In this document: positions 33,541-46,254 of the stretch, in pieces
Layout of the letters: every line of letters starts with the position of its first letter
How positions within the stretch are numbered: the stretch's first letter is position 1
NCBI GenBank assembly: GCA_023213395.1
Contig: CM041465.1
Coordinates: forward strand, 11,780,001 to 11,844,000
Reading direction: 5' to 3'
DNA from: Cycas panzhihuaensis
Taxonomy: Eukaryota; Cycadophyta
Length of the DNA stretch: 64,000 nt
The notes under the pieces: generated by a model
Told to the model about the DNA's origin: nothing
Seen by the model: only the letters and a program-made list of their open reading frames with translations
Databases searched by the model: none
Translations under genes and position numbers: made by a program

Positions 33541-34963
33541 GGAATGGGGATTTCATATAGTCAATAAAAGGTCTCCTTAGCCTTAATATAGTAGGATGTT
33601 GAGGCAAGGATGATGGATGTAGAATAGATGAAGGAACATGTTATTGTAGTCATTGTTGGGGAATGGGAATGGGATGGAAAAGTAGACAAAGGTTTAAATT
33701 AAGATATGTGGTTAACCATAGAGTTAGTTTAAGGCATAGGATATTATGAAAGGATGGGATTAAATGAAGGAAAAGGAGTTGGTTATAAAGTAGGTCTAGG
33801 AATATGTGATGAAGAAGTAGGGTTGGAAACTCCTAAGGCTTGAGTTAGACTGATTGAGGTACAAGGATGAATGGGATAAGTATGAGAAATATGTTAAGAA
33901 GAGGGGGGCACATTAGATAATCTAAGAGAAGGCACACACGGCTTAATACCTTATGATAAAACTAAATGTGATGTGTGAAGTGGAAATTGAGTCATGGAGG
34001 AAATGGGATGAGATAGGGCAACCCTAGTAGTATAAGAATAAATAGGTCATAAGCTTGGTGAAGGTAAAATCACTTGACTCAAAGTAGGAACACGGGAGGG
34101 ATTAAGGTTTACATGGGTAAGAATAGTAGTAGTACCCTCATATATAGATGGTATGGCATGGGGAGAATGAGTTCATACTTGCAACCTACAAGGAGAGTGA
34201 CGAGACTGAGAATGGGTTGACTTATGATCTTCTACCTCTTCTAAAAGAGGATAATGGGGTCTTGATGAAGGTCTAGGTGAAGGAGTGTGGGAAGGTATGA
34301 GAGATCGAATGACATCAGGGGTAATTGAGGGCTCAACTTAAATTGACTTATAGTCCTTACATATGTAATCCAATTGATGATGTTGTGGTGAGGATGCCAT
34401 GGTATGAGTCTCTAGATAGAATGGATCTTGATAACTAGGCCTATAAAGTGGAGTAGGAATCTTAGTGAGAATCAACTCAAGGTATGATGAATATGCTTAA
34501 ATGGGAGGTGGTTCTTCTTGTGTAAAAGAAGGATCTACATAAGAAGAATCACCATGATACTGAGAGGGTTCAAGATAACTTTGCTCCACTAGGCTATCAT
34601 ATAATTAGATTGAATCTTCAGGAGGATAAATTTAAGTGTCATGAATACACTATTCTAAAGATTCAACATAATATGATAAAACTTCTTGACCAAAATGTAA
34701 AGGCTGGGTTTGTAATTCAGGCGGGAGGCCTTGGAGCCTCAAAGATCACCGAGGAGTAGCTATTGTATTTTCCATAGCTTTAACAAAAGAATAAACGATA
34801 ACTCCCCAATATGGTCACTATAAATATGGTGCATCTTAGATGGACCTAAACTAGATATCTTTCAATCAATATAATATTTTTTCTTTTGTTCAAATAAAGG
34901 CTAGGAGATACAAAGTCTAAGAGGACCTAAGTAATCACTTTTATCCAACTCCTAAGAAGGAGT
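33541..34963 (-). pseudogene. Gypsy D gag N-terminal region
   Basis: About 1.4 kb between PBS and gag core. The minus strand is Pro/Ser/Thr/His-rich where readable and has no long open frame. No motif was recognised. Position and composition fit the variable N-terminal gag and leader of Tat-like elements. Confidence 0.45.
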
Positions 34964-34981
34964 CTCCACCTAGTTGTGCCA
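34964..34981 (-). other. Primer-binding site candidate of gypsy D
   Basis: On the minus strand, TGGCACAACTAGGTGGAG, a few bases inside the LTR edge. It resembles the TGGCG-type start of plant gypsy primer-binding sites but is diverged. The LTR edge is placed near 34987. Confidence 0.5.
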
Positions 34982-34986
34982 TTTAA

Positions 34987-37170
34987 TGAGGATGTAACTG
35001 AATGAAATAATTAAAGGCTAGGATATATGGGGGTGATTGAATCCACTAGCCTACACAACTGGGTGAAGGAGTTCTAAGTTCAGAGCTACTCTGACAATGC
35101 CTCTTATGTCCTTCCTAGGGACTTCTTTCTTTCAATTCTTTCAACCTTTTGAGTTCTACTTAAATGAAAGAAAAGGGATAGGTGATGGAAAAAGATTAGT
35201 TTCTTTTTTGTTTCACCTTTTTTTGTTTGTGTTTTGGTTTTTGTAATAAAAATGAAATGCAAGATAATCAATAAGACTACAAAATCAATCCGCCTAATTT
35301 TTAAGACACATACAAGGAAGCTAAACACATATGTAATATGTTTTTTTTTTTTTTAATTTCAAAAAATAAAACATACTAAAATAAGTGTGAGACTGTTTCT
35401 TTTGAATGTAACACACACTTTATCGAGGAAAGAAAAGCACTAGTATGACATGCAACTATGTATGGAAAATTTTAAGAAGTCCAATAACATGCAATGCTAG
35501 TAAGAAGCTTTTTATCTCAAATGCATGCTATCTTTCTTTTGAATGATGATTTTACAATGAAAAGAGAGATTTTAAAGACTATCTACTATTATAGTATATG
35601 ATTTTTCAGACCATTAATAATGCATACAACCATTCATATCTCAAATAATAATCCTTATACAAGTAACAAGCTAGACAATTTAGAGATTCTATCATAATTA
35701 GAGTAAAATGGGCTCTAAAGGGATCCTTGAACCTCTAATGATCTAAAAAGTCACATATATATCATTCACCAATTCTAATTTCTTCTTTTTTTTTTAATAG
35801 AAAAAGATATGAAATAAGTGAAATCAAATGAGAGCAATATCAAAACTTCTTTCCTATGCAAAAATCCTACCTCAAAATAGTTCTTTTTCTTTTATTTGAT
35901 CAAGTTTATACAAACTTTTCCTTTAAAATTAGCAAAGGAATAAAAACAATAAGCACCACAAGCTAAACTATAGCCATAAACAAGTCAAAGATATGGTAAA
36001 CTACTTAGAATTTGGATTGCTATGCAAGAATGGGAGGAGGTAGCTATTTAGATAGTGAAGAGATGACCATGCTTCACACTAGTCTATCTTCTTTTTACCC
36101 CATAAAGGGTTGAACATTCAACCAAAATTCCAAGCCAAAAATGAGTATGATATCATCATAAATACTATCAGAAAAGAAGAGCAAACTCTAGGCAAAAATA
36201 ATCTCCAACAAGTAGTGAAACCACAAGAACTTTAGATAGGAAAGATCTTACTAGGAACAAGAAGTTTTGAGGTTGGACATCTTGAGAAAAATCATGAAAC
36301 TTGAAGAACAAACCATCAAAATTTAAACATCAGTAGAACAACAACTTGAAGCATAAAAAACTCTTCTTGATTTCATCCATTAGCATCACTAAAAGTAAAT
36401 TTCTAATTCATAGCAGCAAAAATCTTCGAAAGCCTCCAAAAAATCTCTAAGAAAGTCACTAAATCTTTAACTCTAAGCTCTAAAAAACCCTATGATAGAT
36501 AACAATAATACTAGGGTTTATTCTAGGCATGCAAAAGATAAGTTTGCATTAATTCTAGGTTGCAACATACAAAAATCTAGTATGCTGGCTAAGTTTTACA
36601 AGCATAATAGTACAAAACATGACTAGTCACTTTTTTAGTAGGCCAAAATGTGACTTTATTCTAAAAATGCGTCTGGTCACATTTTTTTCTAGCAAAAAAA
36701 ATGTGACAAATCAAGAAGTAAAAAAACATTTTATTAAAAGTCAAAAAAATTAAATTTTAATCATAAATTTAAGCACAAAATGACTTTATTAATGAGGAAA
36801 GAGGCCCAAAATGTGATAAAAATGATAAGTACAAGTCTAAAAAGATGATTAAAAATGATAAAATAAGGGTGAAATCATGATGAAAGAATAAGAAATATGA
36901 AATGAAAAAAAGGTTCTAAGAAAAGAAATGGATTAAAATAATTGTGAAGGAAAAAAATTAATGCCATACAGATTAGTCATCGACAGGTGATAGAATAATC
37001 ATATAATAAAACATCATTCATTATACATCATCAAGCAAATCTATACACTATTTCATCAAAATATGGCCTAACACAATATAAAACTAAGTTTATCTTTACT
37101 TTCATATGAAACCATAAAAGAAGTGTGTTAAAAGTTATAAAGGTAAATGAGAGGCTAGGTTTTAGTGAAT
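34987..37170 (-). repeat. 5' LTR part of gypsy D
   Basis: Non-coding sequence upstream of the PBS on the minus strand. 36750-37170 matches 21945-22380. Several AAAATGTGAC / GTCACATTTT motifs in both orientations lie at 36625-36707. T-rich runs lie at 35215-35225 and 35340-35355. At 37170 the sequence changes abruptly into copia A'. If both LTR parts are added without overlap, the full LTR would have been about 3.5 kb, which is inference. Confidence 0.55.
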
Positions 37171-37171
37171 A

Positions 37172-37983
37172 GATCCAAGGTATATTTTGTTTGGGATACA
37201 AGTATTCTATTCTCATCTTTCCACACTTTGAAACTTAGGAAGTAATACATGAGACCCAAGTTAGTCATCTTGAATTTCTTATATATGTCCTTCTTGAACT
37301 TCTATGATAATTAGGGATTATTAGTTGTGTAGACTAGGTTATCAACATATAGTCCCATAATAAGTATTGAGTCTCCTTTAATCTTGATATATAAGTTAGA
37401 ATCTAATTGATTTCTTTCAAATCTTTTGTCTCTAAAGTATTTGTCAGTCCTAGAGTACTAAGTTTTAGGTGCTTATTTTAATCCATATAAGGCCTTCTTG
37501 TGCTTATACACCTTGTTTTCCTCCCCCTTGACTTCAAAGCCTTTGGGTTGTTGTACAAAGATCTCCTCTTCTATATATCCATTTAGGAAAGTGCTTTTAA
37601 CATTTGTTTGTTAGATGCTCCAACCCTTTTATGCAACTAGCCTTAACATAAGATGTATAGTTTCTATTCTAACTATAGGAGAAAATATTTCATTGTAGTT
37701 TTTTCCTTTAATTTAAGCATATCCTTTGGCTATTAATCTTACATTATACTTGTTAATAAATATATATGGCCTAAATTTTATCTTATAGACCCATTTTGTG
37801 TCAATTGTTGATTTATTTGGAGGTAGATCCACTAGTTCCCAAGTGTCATTTTGACCAAAGTATTATATTCATCTTACATTACATCCTGGCATTCCTATTG
37901 AGTATTAGCCTCTTTAAAGGTATGAGGCTCATGTGATTCCATAACTTTGCTCATTAGAGCAAAGTTGACTTTATTGGAGCAAG
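37172..37983 (-). pseudogene. Copia A' : RT part of the second A copy
   Basis: Minus-strand copia RT, matching 17246-18058 of copia A nearly end to end (for example the 'GATCCAAGGTATATTTT' start and the 'TTGACTTTATTGGAGC' end). It stops where A'' begins at 43095 when both are laid on copia A, so A' and A'' are the two halves of one element split by the G insertion. Frame broken throughout. Confidence 0.75.
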
Positions 37984-38366
37984 TGTTAAAATATCAAAAT
38001 CTTTATACATATATACTGACTCAAGTATAATGAGTAATGCAATGATAAATAATTAACATAATATACAAATGAACTTAACATAATAAGTAAGCAAGATTAC
38101 AGGTGATTTCGTCACTCTATAGGCTCTCTATTAAGAAGAGCTTTCACATTAATCATAAAACCATATATTATACAAATGTGCAAGGTAATATTTATAGCCA
38201 TCCACCAAGATAATAATGTATTTTGATAAGCTAACTTAATGGCATAAGAGGTGGACCTAACCTCACTATATAAATTGATTAAATTATATCAAAAGGTCCT
38301 TTACTACAATATGTATAATAAGATACATAGCTAAGAAGAAATGAGATGATATCAGTTATTTTAATA
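37984..38366 (-). repeat. 3' LTR of copia G
   Basis: 383 bp. On the minus strand it starts TATTAAAATAAC (first base changed from TG) and ends TATTTTAACA. The polypurine tract on the minus strand, CTAAGGAGGG at 38367-38376, is directly next to it. A TATAAATA box lies on the minus strand near 38190-38200. It aligns with the H LTR at 557-981. Confidence 0.8.
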
Positions 38367-38376
38367 CCCTCCTTAG

Positions 38377-39760
38377 TAACAGCTTCATTTCTTTGAATAC
38401 TGAGGTCAAATCTAAACCATTCAAACTTTAGCTTACTAAGTACTTTAGTGAAGATGTTTACAACCAGGTCTTTAGTAGGACAGTGGAAGAGATTAACTTC
38501 TCAATTATAGACATGCTCATGGATGAAGTAATAGTGAACCTCAATATACTTGGTTATAGCATTGAATACATGATTCTATGTCATCTTTAACATACTCTAG
38601 TTGTCACAATATAGGATGGTTGGTGAAGTCTACTAAAATCCAAGCTTGACAAGAATCCTTTTGGGTCAAATCAACTCTATAGTAGTATGGATGGTTGCTT
38701 TCTATTTGGATTTGGTTGATGAGAGAGCAACATTGAATGGCTTTTTGGAACTCCAAGAGATTACATATGAGTTTAAGTCAAAATAGTATCTTGATGTTGA
38801 GTGGTATGTATCCTAATAACTAGCCTAATCAACATCTGTATGTCCCTTTAGAATAGGTGATTTAGTCTTGTTGTACTCAAGGCCAAATTGATGAGTACCA
38901 TAGATATATTTGAGGATCCTGGTGGCTGCTTTCTAATGAGATGCTTTGGGTTGTAACATATTTCTAGAGTAGATCCCTATTATATAAGAGATATTTGGGA
39001 AAGTGTGAGTGAGATAGATAATACTCCCAACTAATTACTGGTACAAAGTGGAATTAAAAGGTTTTCCTTATTCATCCAGGTTTAACTTGGTTCATGTCTC
39101 CATGGAAATTGGTGTAGGCTTACAATCTGTCATCCTAAATCTTTCTAAGAGCTCATTAGTATGCTTAGTTTGAGTTAGGAGTATGTGGCATGGTTCTTGC
39201 CAAACTTTAATTCCAAGGAAGTAGTAGAGGAACCCAAGATTAGTCATCTTAAAGTTAGTATTTAACTCTAATTGAAGCCAATAAATTTTATCTATATCAT
39301 TGTTAGTGATAGTAAGGTCATCCATATAAAGAACAATAATTATGATTAAATTATCTCCAACTTGAATGTAGAGATCAAGGTTAGATGATGAATAATTGAA
39401 TCTATGCTGAGTGAGAAAGGTATCTATCTTTGCATACTAGGTATGTGGTGCCTACTTGAGTCCATAAAGGGCTTTCTTGAGTATGCAAACTAAGTGTTCT
39501 TATCCTAGAATAATATAACCTAGGGGCTATTTCAAGAAAACCTATTCTTTGAGCTCTCCATTGAGGAAAGCACTCTTCACATATATTTAGTAAACATGCC
39601 ATCCAAATTGGGCTGCTAGGGATATAACCAAATGAAATGTAGTCATGTTAGTGCAAAGGTCTAGTCATAATCAATTCCTTCCTATTATTTTGAACCTCTT
39701 GTAATAAGGCAAACTTTATGATGTTATATGGTGCCATCTACATAGAACTTTATCTTATAC
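38377..39760 (-). pseudogene. Copia G RT and RNase H
   Basis: Minus strand. From high coordinate: 'SAFLNGELKE' at about 39590-39550, 'KKALYGLK' near 39475-39450, then 'VLYMDDLTITNND' at 39335-39300, keeping both catalytic Asp as MDD. 'FYYFLGIKV' region at 39235-39205. RNase H follows at 39080-38400 in poor condition and ends 'NIFTKVLSKLKFEWFRFDL'. 77 codons are open at 39325-39092; elsewhere stops are common. Confidence 0.75.
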
Positions 39761-40189
39761 AACCATTTATAATTAATTACTTTCTTCCAATGTGTCAATT
39801 CAATCATCTCCCAAGTGTCATATTTTAAGATGGAATTCATCTATTCATCCATAGTTGCTTTTCACGTTTGGTCTTTGACTACCTTCTCAAATGTGGAAGG
39901 CTAAGGAGTTTCAAGGACATGTGCTATGAGGGCAAAGTTTACATAGTGCCTAATCTTGGATGGTCTTTTTGTAATTATGGGAGCAGGAGGAGCATCCTTT
40001 AAAATCTATTATATCCACTTAGGAGGTGGTTGAAAGTTGGTGGCTCCCAACTGAAGGTCATCAATTGAAATGGGAGATAGGGTTGTGCTTGCTTGAGTGG
40101 ATGATGAAGAAGCTATTAGAACTAATAAAAGACCTAGAGCATAGGAGGAAGCTAGTGTTGGTGGCTCCAAAATTTATCTAAGGGTCACT

Positions 40190-40560
40190 TGTGATGTATC
40201 AACTTCATCTATTGCTATAATTTGAGGTTGAGGAGTGGTCAGTTCCTATGGTTCTTCTACAAAGATTACATCCCATGTTATGTAAGCTTAGTTACCAACT
40301 ATGTTAAAGACTTTATAGGCTTTATAACTAAGTACATAGCCAAGGAAGATGCACTTAAGGATCTTATAATCAAGCTTCTTTATTTTATCCTTTGGGACAT
40401 GCTTGTATGATGTACATCCAAAGATCTTGAAGTGAGCTATAAATGGTTTTTAACCTGACTAAGCTTCTTTAGGAGTAATATTCCTAACCATAACTATGGG
40501 ACTTATGTTGGTTAGGTAAGTAGTAGTGGTAATGGCATCATCCTAAAATCTAGTGGTAAG
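40190..40560 (-). pseudogene. Copia G integrase C-terminal part
   Basis: Minus strand reads 'DDAITTTTYLTNISP', 'AHFKIFGCTSYKHVPKDKIK' and 'CIFLGYVLSYKAYKVF', the typical segment after the integrase core. The core with the catalytic D,D,E residues is not found; in its place is the repeat-bearing stretch at 40600-40800. Confidence 0.7.
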
Positions 40561-40599
40561 GTTGCTAATAGAATTGACCTTGAGGTTGATATGATGGCC

Positions 40600-40800
40600 A
40601 CCCTTATGGGTAGAAAGGCCTCCTTATTGTTGAATGAGACTATCTTATTAATAATAAAGGCCTCCTTACTGTTGAAAAGGGGTTCCTTGAGGAGGGCATG
40701 ATCCTCCTTATTAATAAGAAACTATTGTCTTTGTTGAGTATAGCTAGGACCTCCTTAATGGTATAAGGATACCCCTTATTGATAAATGATGGGTGGTTAT
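40600..40800. repeat. Degenerate repeat where copia G integrase core is expected
   Basis: Repeated phrases such as 'GGCCTCCTTATTGTTGAA' (40619 and again at about 40659, with one change) and 'CTCCTTATTAATAA'. No similarity to protease, pre-integrase or integrase core is seen. It joins a zinc-knuckle tract directly to the integrase C-terminus. Confidence 0.55.
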
Positions 40801-40859
40801 TGATAAAATGACCTATATGCTTAGCTCTCTTAGTTCTATAAGAGTTGTAAATTATCCTA

Positions 40860-41785
40860 TTATCTCTTACATTTAAGAGCTAGATGTCTAGTTTTTCCAT
40901 AATAGTGGTATATGACATTTGGTTTGCCTTGCTAATTCTTTTGAGACTATCCCTATGGTTGATGTTGAGATTGTTGAGTTAGATAGGAGGAGGAGGAATA
41001 GGTACCAATAGAATGTTACTGAGTTGGATACTGATGTGACTCTTATGATATATATAGAGAGAGTCCAAGTATTAAGCTAAGTCTTATTGCTGACTAAGCT
41101 ATTAGGCTACTCTATTAATAATCTTACCCTTTTCTGAGTTTCAAGCTGTAACGGAAGGAGCTGAGTTAAATGTTGATGTCACCCCTAATCAGTTGAGTAT
41201 ATTCTCCTCTTGAAGTAAGAGTCCTTCAAAGGTTATAAGGTCCATATTGGACTAATTATCATATAACTTGGATACGAAGGAGTTGTATTCAATAAGTAGA
41301 ATGTTAATGATGTAAGAAATCCAGTCATAATCGAAAGATGGCTCTCCAAGGATAATGGGTTGGTTTCTAATAGTTTTAAATTTGGTTAAATGATTGATGA
41401 TATTACTGACAAAGGGCATGGCAAATAAATAATCCTTAAGGGTAAGGGACCTAGATTCATCTTTTCTCTCATAGAGGGTACAAAGTATTTTTCATACTTC
41501 GTGAGATGTTTGTGTGGCTTCTTTATTTTGATCCACTTGATTTTTAACTACTAAGTGGAGGAAGGATAATGCTATGTTGTCCTTAGCTTTGAAATTTACT
41601 AAGGATACAAGATTAGGTGGAATAGTTCTAGTGGAATCATTAGGGTCTAGTATAGGAAAAGGAAGAGGTATGTCCCCATTAACATAGGCCCAAAATTTGT
41701 TCATGATAAACAAGTTTTTGACTTGCTTCTTCCAAGGTATAAAGTTATTTATACTATTAAGTTTGATGGTGTTTGAAAGGAGCAT
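40860..41785 (-). pseudogene. Copia G gag
   Basis: Starts at 41785 with 'MLLSNTIKLNSINNFIPWKK' (the family has a L-x-x-x-N-F/Y-x-x-W motif here). 97 codons are open to 41492, including 'DNIALSFLHLVVKNQ'. Further along, a decayed UBN2 core (41490-41000) is followed by a knuckle at about 40935-40885 reading YHYYGKTRHLALKC, in which two of the three Cys are Tyr. Non-functional. Confidence 0.75.
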
Positions 41786-41859
41786 TTATGATGCCATTTT
41801 TAAAAGGTTTTTGTGTTTAATTTTATGTCTTTAAACTTTTGTATGATAAGGTACTAATC

Positions 41860-42300
41860 TACCTAAGTGGCTTCTAATCTAGAATTCTAAGGCTAAGATT
41901 CTTCAGGAAAGCTCTCAGTTACTATCTTGTCTAATGGCGTTTGCCCACAAGTGGCAAATTAGGGACTCGACATACTAGTATGTAAGCTTAAGGGCTCAAT
42001 ATACCTTAGTATATGGGCTACAAAGAAGGTCCCAAGAGCCCCTTGATTACTTCCCCACCTGTGTCAGTCTTGTACCGAATGACAGATCTAGTGGTGAGAA
42101 CTTACTAATCAAGGTACTCACCCCCTGGGTCTAGCCTTGTCTCCAAACTCTAAAAGATAGTATCTTAACCTCAACCTACCACCTAATACACCTAATAGCT
42201 AATGATATTCCTCATCTAATATGAGTAGGCCAAGGGTGTATGTGTGGTGGTGACTTTAGTGGTCTTAACCATTTATCTTGTAAGGCTAGAAATGGGGGTT
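41860..42300 (-). repeat. R1 leader block, copy 2
   Basis: Matches 21480-21920 and 45800-46250 in the same orientation. It lies directly upstream of copia G gag although G has a different pol from A. Confidence 0.8.
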
Positions 42301-42315
42301 TAAATTAGGAGTTAT

Positions 42316-43060
<745 letters not shown>

Positions 43061-43094
43061 ATATGTAGCCTTAATATGATCAAATAAAGGGGCT

Positions 43095-44000
43095 AAAGTG
43101 GATCTAAGTGAAGTATCAAATTTGTTATCTAGTATATTTGTTGGGTCATAATGTCTTTGAACATATTTTAGAATATTTTGACTAAATGTAGAAGGTCCAA
43201 CCTCATTAGGACTTGATCCACATATTGTTGGCACATTTGTTAACTTAGAACAAGAATCAAATTCCACTATGATATTCTTTCCCTTGTTTTTTTTAACTTC
43301 TATTTTATAACAATTATCTTCCTTGAAGATGATATCCTTACTCATGATTATTTTCTTTTCCTTGGGGTCAAATAGTTTATAGGATCTAGATGTATCACTG
43401 TATCCTATAAAGATGTATTTGGTATATTTATCATCCCGTTTCATTCTCTTTTTCTTTGGTATGTGGGAAAATGTTAGACACCCAAAGATTTTCAAGTGAC
43501 TAATTCTTGGCTTATGTCTTTTCCAAGCCTCTTCTAGTGTGACCCATGTAAGGGCCTTAATGGCACATCTATTCAATAGATAAACAACTATATGCATGGC
43601 TTATCCTTGAGCATATATCTTACTATTTTAATGATGATTTGATTCTTTCTCTTTACTACTCCATTTTCTTATAGAGTATAAAGATTGGCATATTGTCTCC
43701 TTAGACCATGGTAGATACAAAATTCTTTGAATTTATCTGAGATGAATTATTCTCCATTGTCTAATCTAAGGATGAGAATCTTATGTCTACTATATTTCTC
43801 CATAAAGGTTTTGAAGTCAACAAATCACTTGAAGGTATCTAATTTAAACTTTAGAAAATACACCCAAGTTATTTTGGTAAAATCATCAATAAGTGTCATG
43901 AAATATTTTATACCTCTAAGTGATGGTATATCTATGGATCCACATAAAGCTATGTAGATTAATTGAAGGGGACTTTGGGCTCTATAGTTAGTATTTGGAA
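43095..44000 (-). pseudogene. Copia A'' integrase
   Basis: Minus strand. The C-terminal part (43597-43046) is open for 183 codons, beginning 'MHIVVYLLNRCAIKALTWVT'. It contains 'HLKIFGCLTFSHIPKKKRMK' and 'YIFIGYSDTSRSYKLFDPKE', the conserved copia post-core segment; the codons below about 43095 are non-element sequence. The core lies at 43640-43990 and its sequence parallels copia A, with the second-Asp region near 43755-43725 readable as 'LDNGE'. Frameshifts separate the core from the C-terminus. Confidence 0.8.
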
Positions 44001-44013
44001 AACTTTCTCTATG

Positions 44014-44560
44014 TTACTTTCCAAGTAGGCATCCTTCACAAATTTCTTTGTTTACTTCAATGGTAGGCAAACCCTCAACCATTTCTATTATCTTCATTAG
44101 GGCTAAGATACTATAGCTTAAGTGACCAAATCTTTTATGCCATGTGTCACTACCAATTTTAATAGAGGCTTTCAAGGCAAAAGTATCTGATGGATGGATG
44201 CCTAGCTTAAATAGTCTATCACTAGTCATTTATTCTTTGACTATAATTACTTTATTCAATCTATTGTCTTTGATTGTGCACTCATCATTGTTAAAAATAA
44301 CCTTGTAATCATGTTCCATTATCTAACCCACTAAAAGTAGATTCTTCTTCAAGGTTGGTACATGTAACATGTCATCAATATACTTTTTCTCACCTGATTC
44401 TATGTTTATGGTAATATTACTTTTGCTAATAAACTTATGGGTAGTGTTATTCCTAAACATAATCTTCCCCTTTTTAGTTCTACTAATGGTCTTAAAGATT
44501 TCTTCTTTATGAGTCATATGGATTAAATACCCTACATCTATGTACTAGCTATCCTCTTCT
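44014..44560 (-). pseudogene. Copia A'' protease and pre-integrase domain
   Basis: Minus strand. Near 44555-44520 'YIDVGYLIHMT' marks the protease loop with DVG in place of D-[ST]-G. 44517-44323 is open ('KKYIDDMLHVPTLKKNLLLV' gives the conserved protease end). 44229-44014 is open and carries the pre-integrase finger: 'WHKRFGHLSYS' (HH) and 'EICEGCLLGK' (CC). There is no LINE insertion here, so it supplies the empty target site for 19424-20094. Confidence 0.8.
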
Positions 44561-44639
44561 TTATTAGCTACAAGACTTGATAAGAAAAGTCTGTTATTGT
44601 CTCTACTTTAAATTATAGTGTTTGTAGTTCCTCTTTATA

Positions 44640-45760
44640 GCTTAGCATTTTTGGCAAAGAAATAGTCCTCTATATATCCAATTTTAAGGTAAAATAAACA
44701 TTGGATTGGTCCTCTACTCCTTTGACTATGGCTTCTACTTTTAGAGGTTCCTCTTCCTCTAGAGGTTATTCATCCTCTTTCAAAGAATAGGCTTTGGTTA
44801 TAGCCTTGAAAGTTCATTTGATTTTGCTCTTGAAAATATTGGCTTGGTCCTTGATAGCTTCCTTGTCCTTGATAATTATTATATCCATGGAAGTATTTAT
44901 TTTATTCTTGAGATCAACCTTAGTTGTGGAAGTTATTCTGCTCTTGGTACCTCTAATTTGGTGCTTGGTATCTTTGATGAGGTCCTTGATATTTTTGGCT
45001 TGATTCTTGATATCTAGGATTTGATTTTTGATATGTTCCTTGATTCCTTTCTCTTCCTCCAGGGGATTGGTTGCTTCCCTTATAACTTTATCCTTAATTA
45101 CTTTTCTTAATCCTTGCCTTTATGGCAAAGGCATATTCTAATGTTTCATGTCCACCTTTCTTCTCTTCCACTATAAGAAGCATGGCACTTAATTGTTTAA
45201 TCCTAAAGGCACTTAGGTCCTTTGATACTTCAATGCTTATGGTTACTATTTTGAATCTTTTAACCTCTCCAACACATCTCAAGATTCTTTCTATAACCCT
45301 TTGTTCAGTCAACACTTCTCCTAGGGATCTTATCTGATTAACTAAGTCTTAGACCTTGGTGATAAACTCATTAACACTTTTTCTAGGTGACATCTTCAAG
45401 TTCTCAAATTTACTTCTAAGTGTTTGAAGCTTAGAAGATGTGGCTACTTTATAAATCAACTCTAGAGTATCCCAAGCTTCTTTTGATATAGTTGCTTCAC
45501 TTACTCTAGGAAATATATAGTCCTCTAGAGCAAAAAATATGAGGGCTAAAGCTTTATTATCCTTTTTAACAATCTCTTTATAAACTAGTTTCTTATCCAA
45601 AGTGGCATTTTCACTAGTATCTTCAAATCCATCTTTCATAAATTCCCATATATCCTTTTCTATAAAGATTGGTTCAATCTCTTACTCTAATTAAAGTAGT
45701 GAGTACCATCAAGTTTAAGTATGATCATGTTTCTAAAATTTATTGCCATTGTAAACTCAA
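44640..45760 (-). pseudogene. Copia A'' gag and nucleocapsid
   Basis: Minus strand. It begins near 45750 with 'MAINFRNMIILKLDGTHYF', typical of copia gag. The UBN2 core at 45639-45349 (96 open codons) includes 'AWDTLELIYK' and 'LRSKFENLKMSPRKSVNEF'. A further open piece lies at 45315-45094 ('IERILRCVGEVKRFKIV'). A Gln/Gly-rich linker is at 45040-44740 and a degraded knuckle near 44700-44650. Frame broken by stops and indels. Confidence 0.8.
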
Positions 45761-45799
45761 CTATCTTTAGTATAACTAAAAATTTAAATGTATTTATGT

Positions 45800-46250
45800 C
45801 CTATCTACCTAGGGGGTTTCTAATCTAGGATTCTAAATCTTAGGGTCTCTAACAAAAGCTCTCAGTTACTATCTTATCTAATGGTACTTACCCATAAGTG
45901 GCAAAATAGAGATTTAATATACTAGTAAGTAAGCTCAAGACTTGATATACCTCAGTACATAGGCTACTAAGAAGGTCTAAGACCCCCCTGATTTGTTGGT
46001 CCACCTACATTGAACTTATACCTAGTGACATATCTAATATTAAGATTTTGATCAACCAAGGCACTCACCCCATCTGGGTCTAACCTGGTCTCTAAACTTT
46101 AATGGTAAAAGGTTCTCCACCTCAGCCTTCCACCTATTATACTTGATAGTTAATGGTTTTCTAAATAAATTAGAGTACACCAAATGCATGTGTGGGATGG
46201 TAATTTCAAGAGTTCTAATTTTTGCCCTTATAAGGTTGGAAAATAGGGTG
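45800..46250 (-). repeat. R1 leader block, copy 3
   Basis: Non-coding block just upstream of A'' gag. It matches 21480-21920 and 41860-42300. Confidence 0.8.
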
Positions 46251-46254
46251 TTGA

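Larger units (their letters stand above)
21930..37170 (-). mobile_element. Gypsy D, Tat-like element
   Basis: Large Ty3/gypsy element on the minus strand. Order from high to low: LTR sequence (34987-37170), PBS, gag, protease, RT, RNase H, integrase, second RNase H, antisense coding-like tract, LTR sequence (21940 to about 23780). A second RNase H together with an antisense ORF before the 3' LTR points to the Tat lineage. 36750-37170 and 21945-22380 are direct repeats and tie the two ends together as LTR parts. The low end is cut by copia A and the high end by copia A', so neither LTR is whole. All coding regions are broken. Confidence 0.75.
37984..41815 (-). mobile_element. Copia G, minus-strand element
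   Basis: Ty1/copia element with a 3' LTR at its low end (37984-38366), RNase H tail, RT, integrase C-terminus, degenerate zinc knuckle and gag (start at 41785). The 5' LTR is missing; upstream of gag lie blocks of the R1/R2 leader type (41860-43060). The LTR is related to that of H. G sits inside the second A copy, between A' and A''. Confidence 0.8.
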
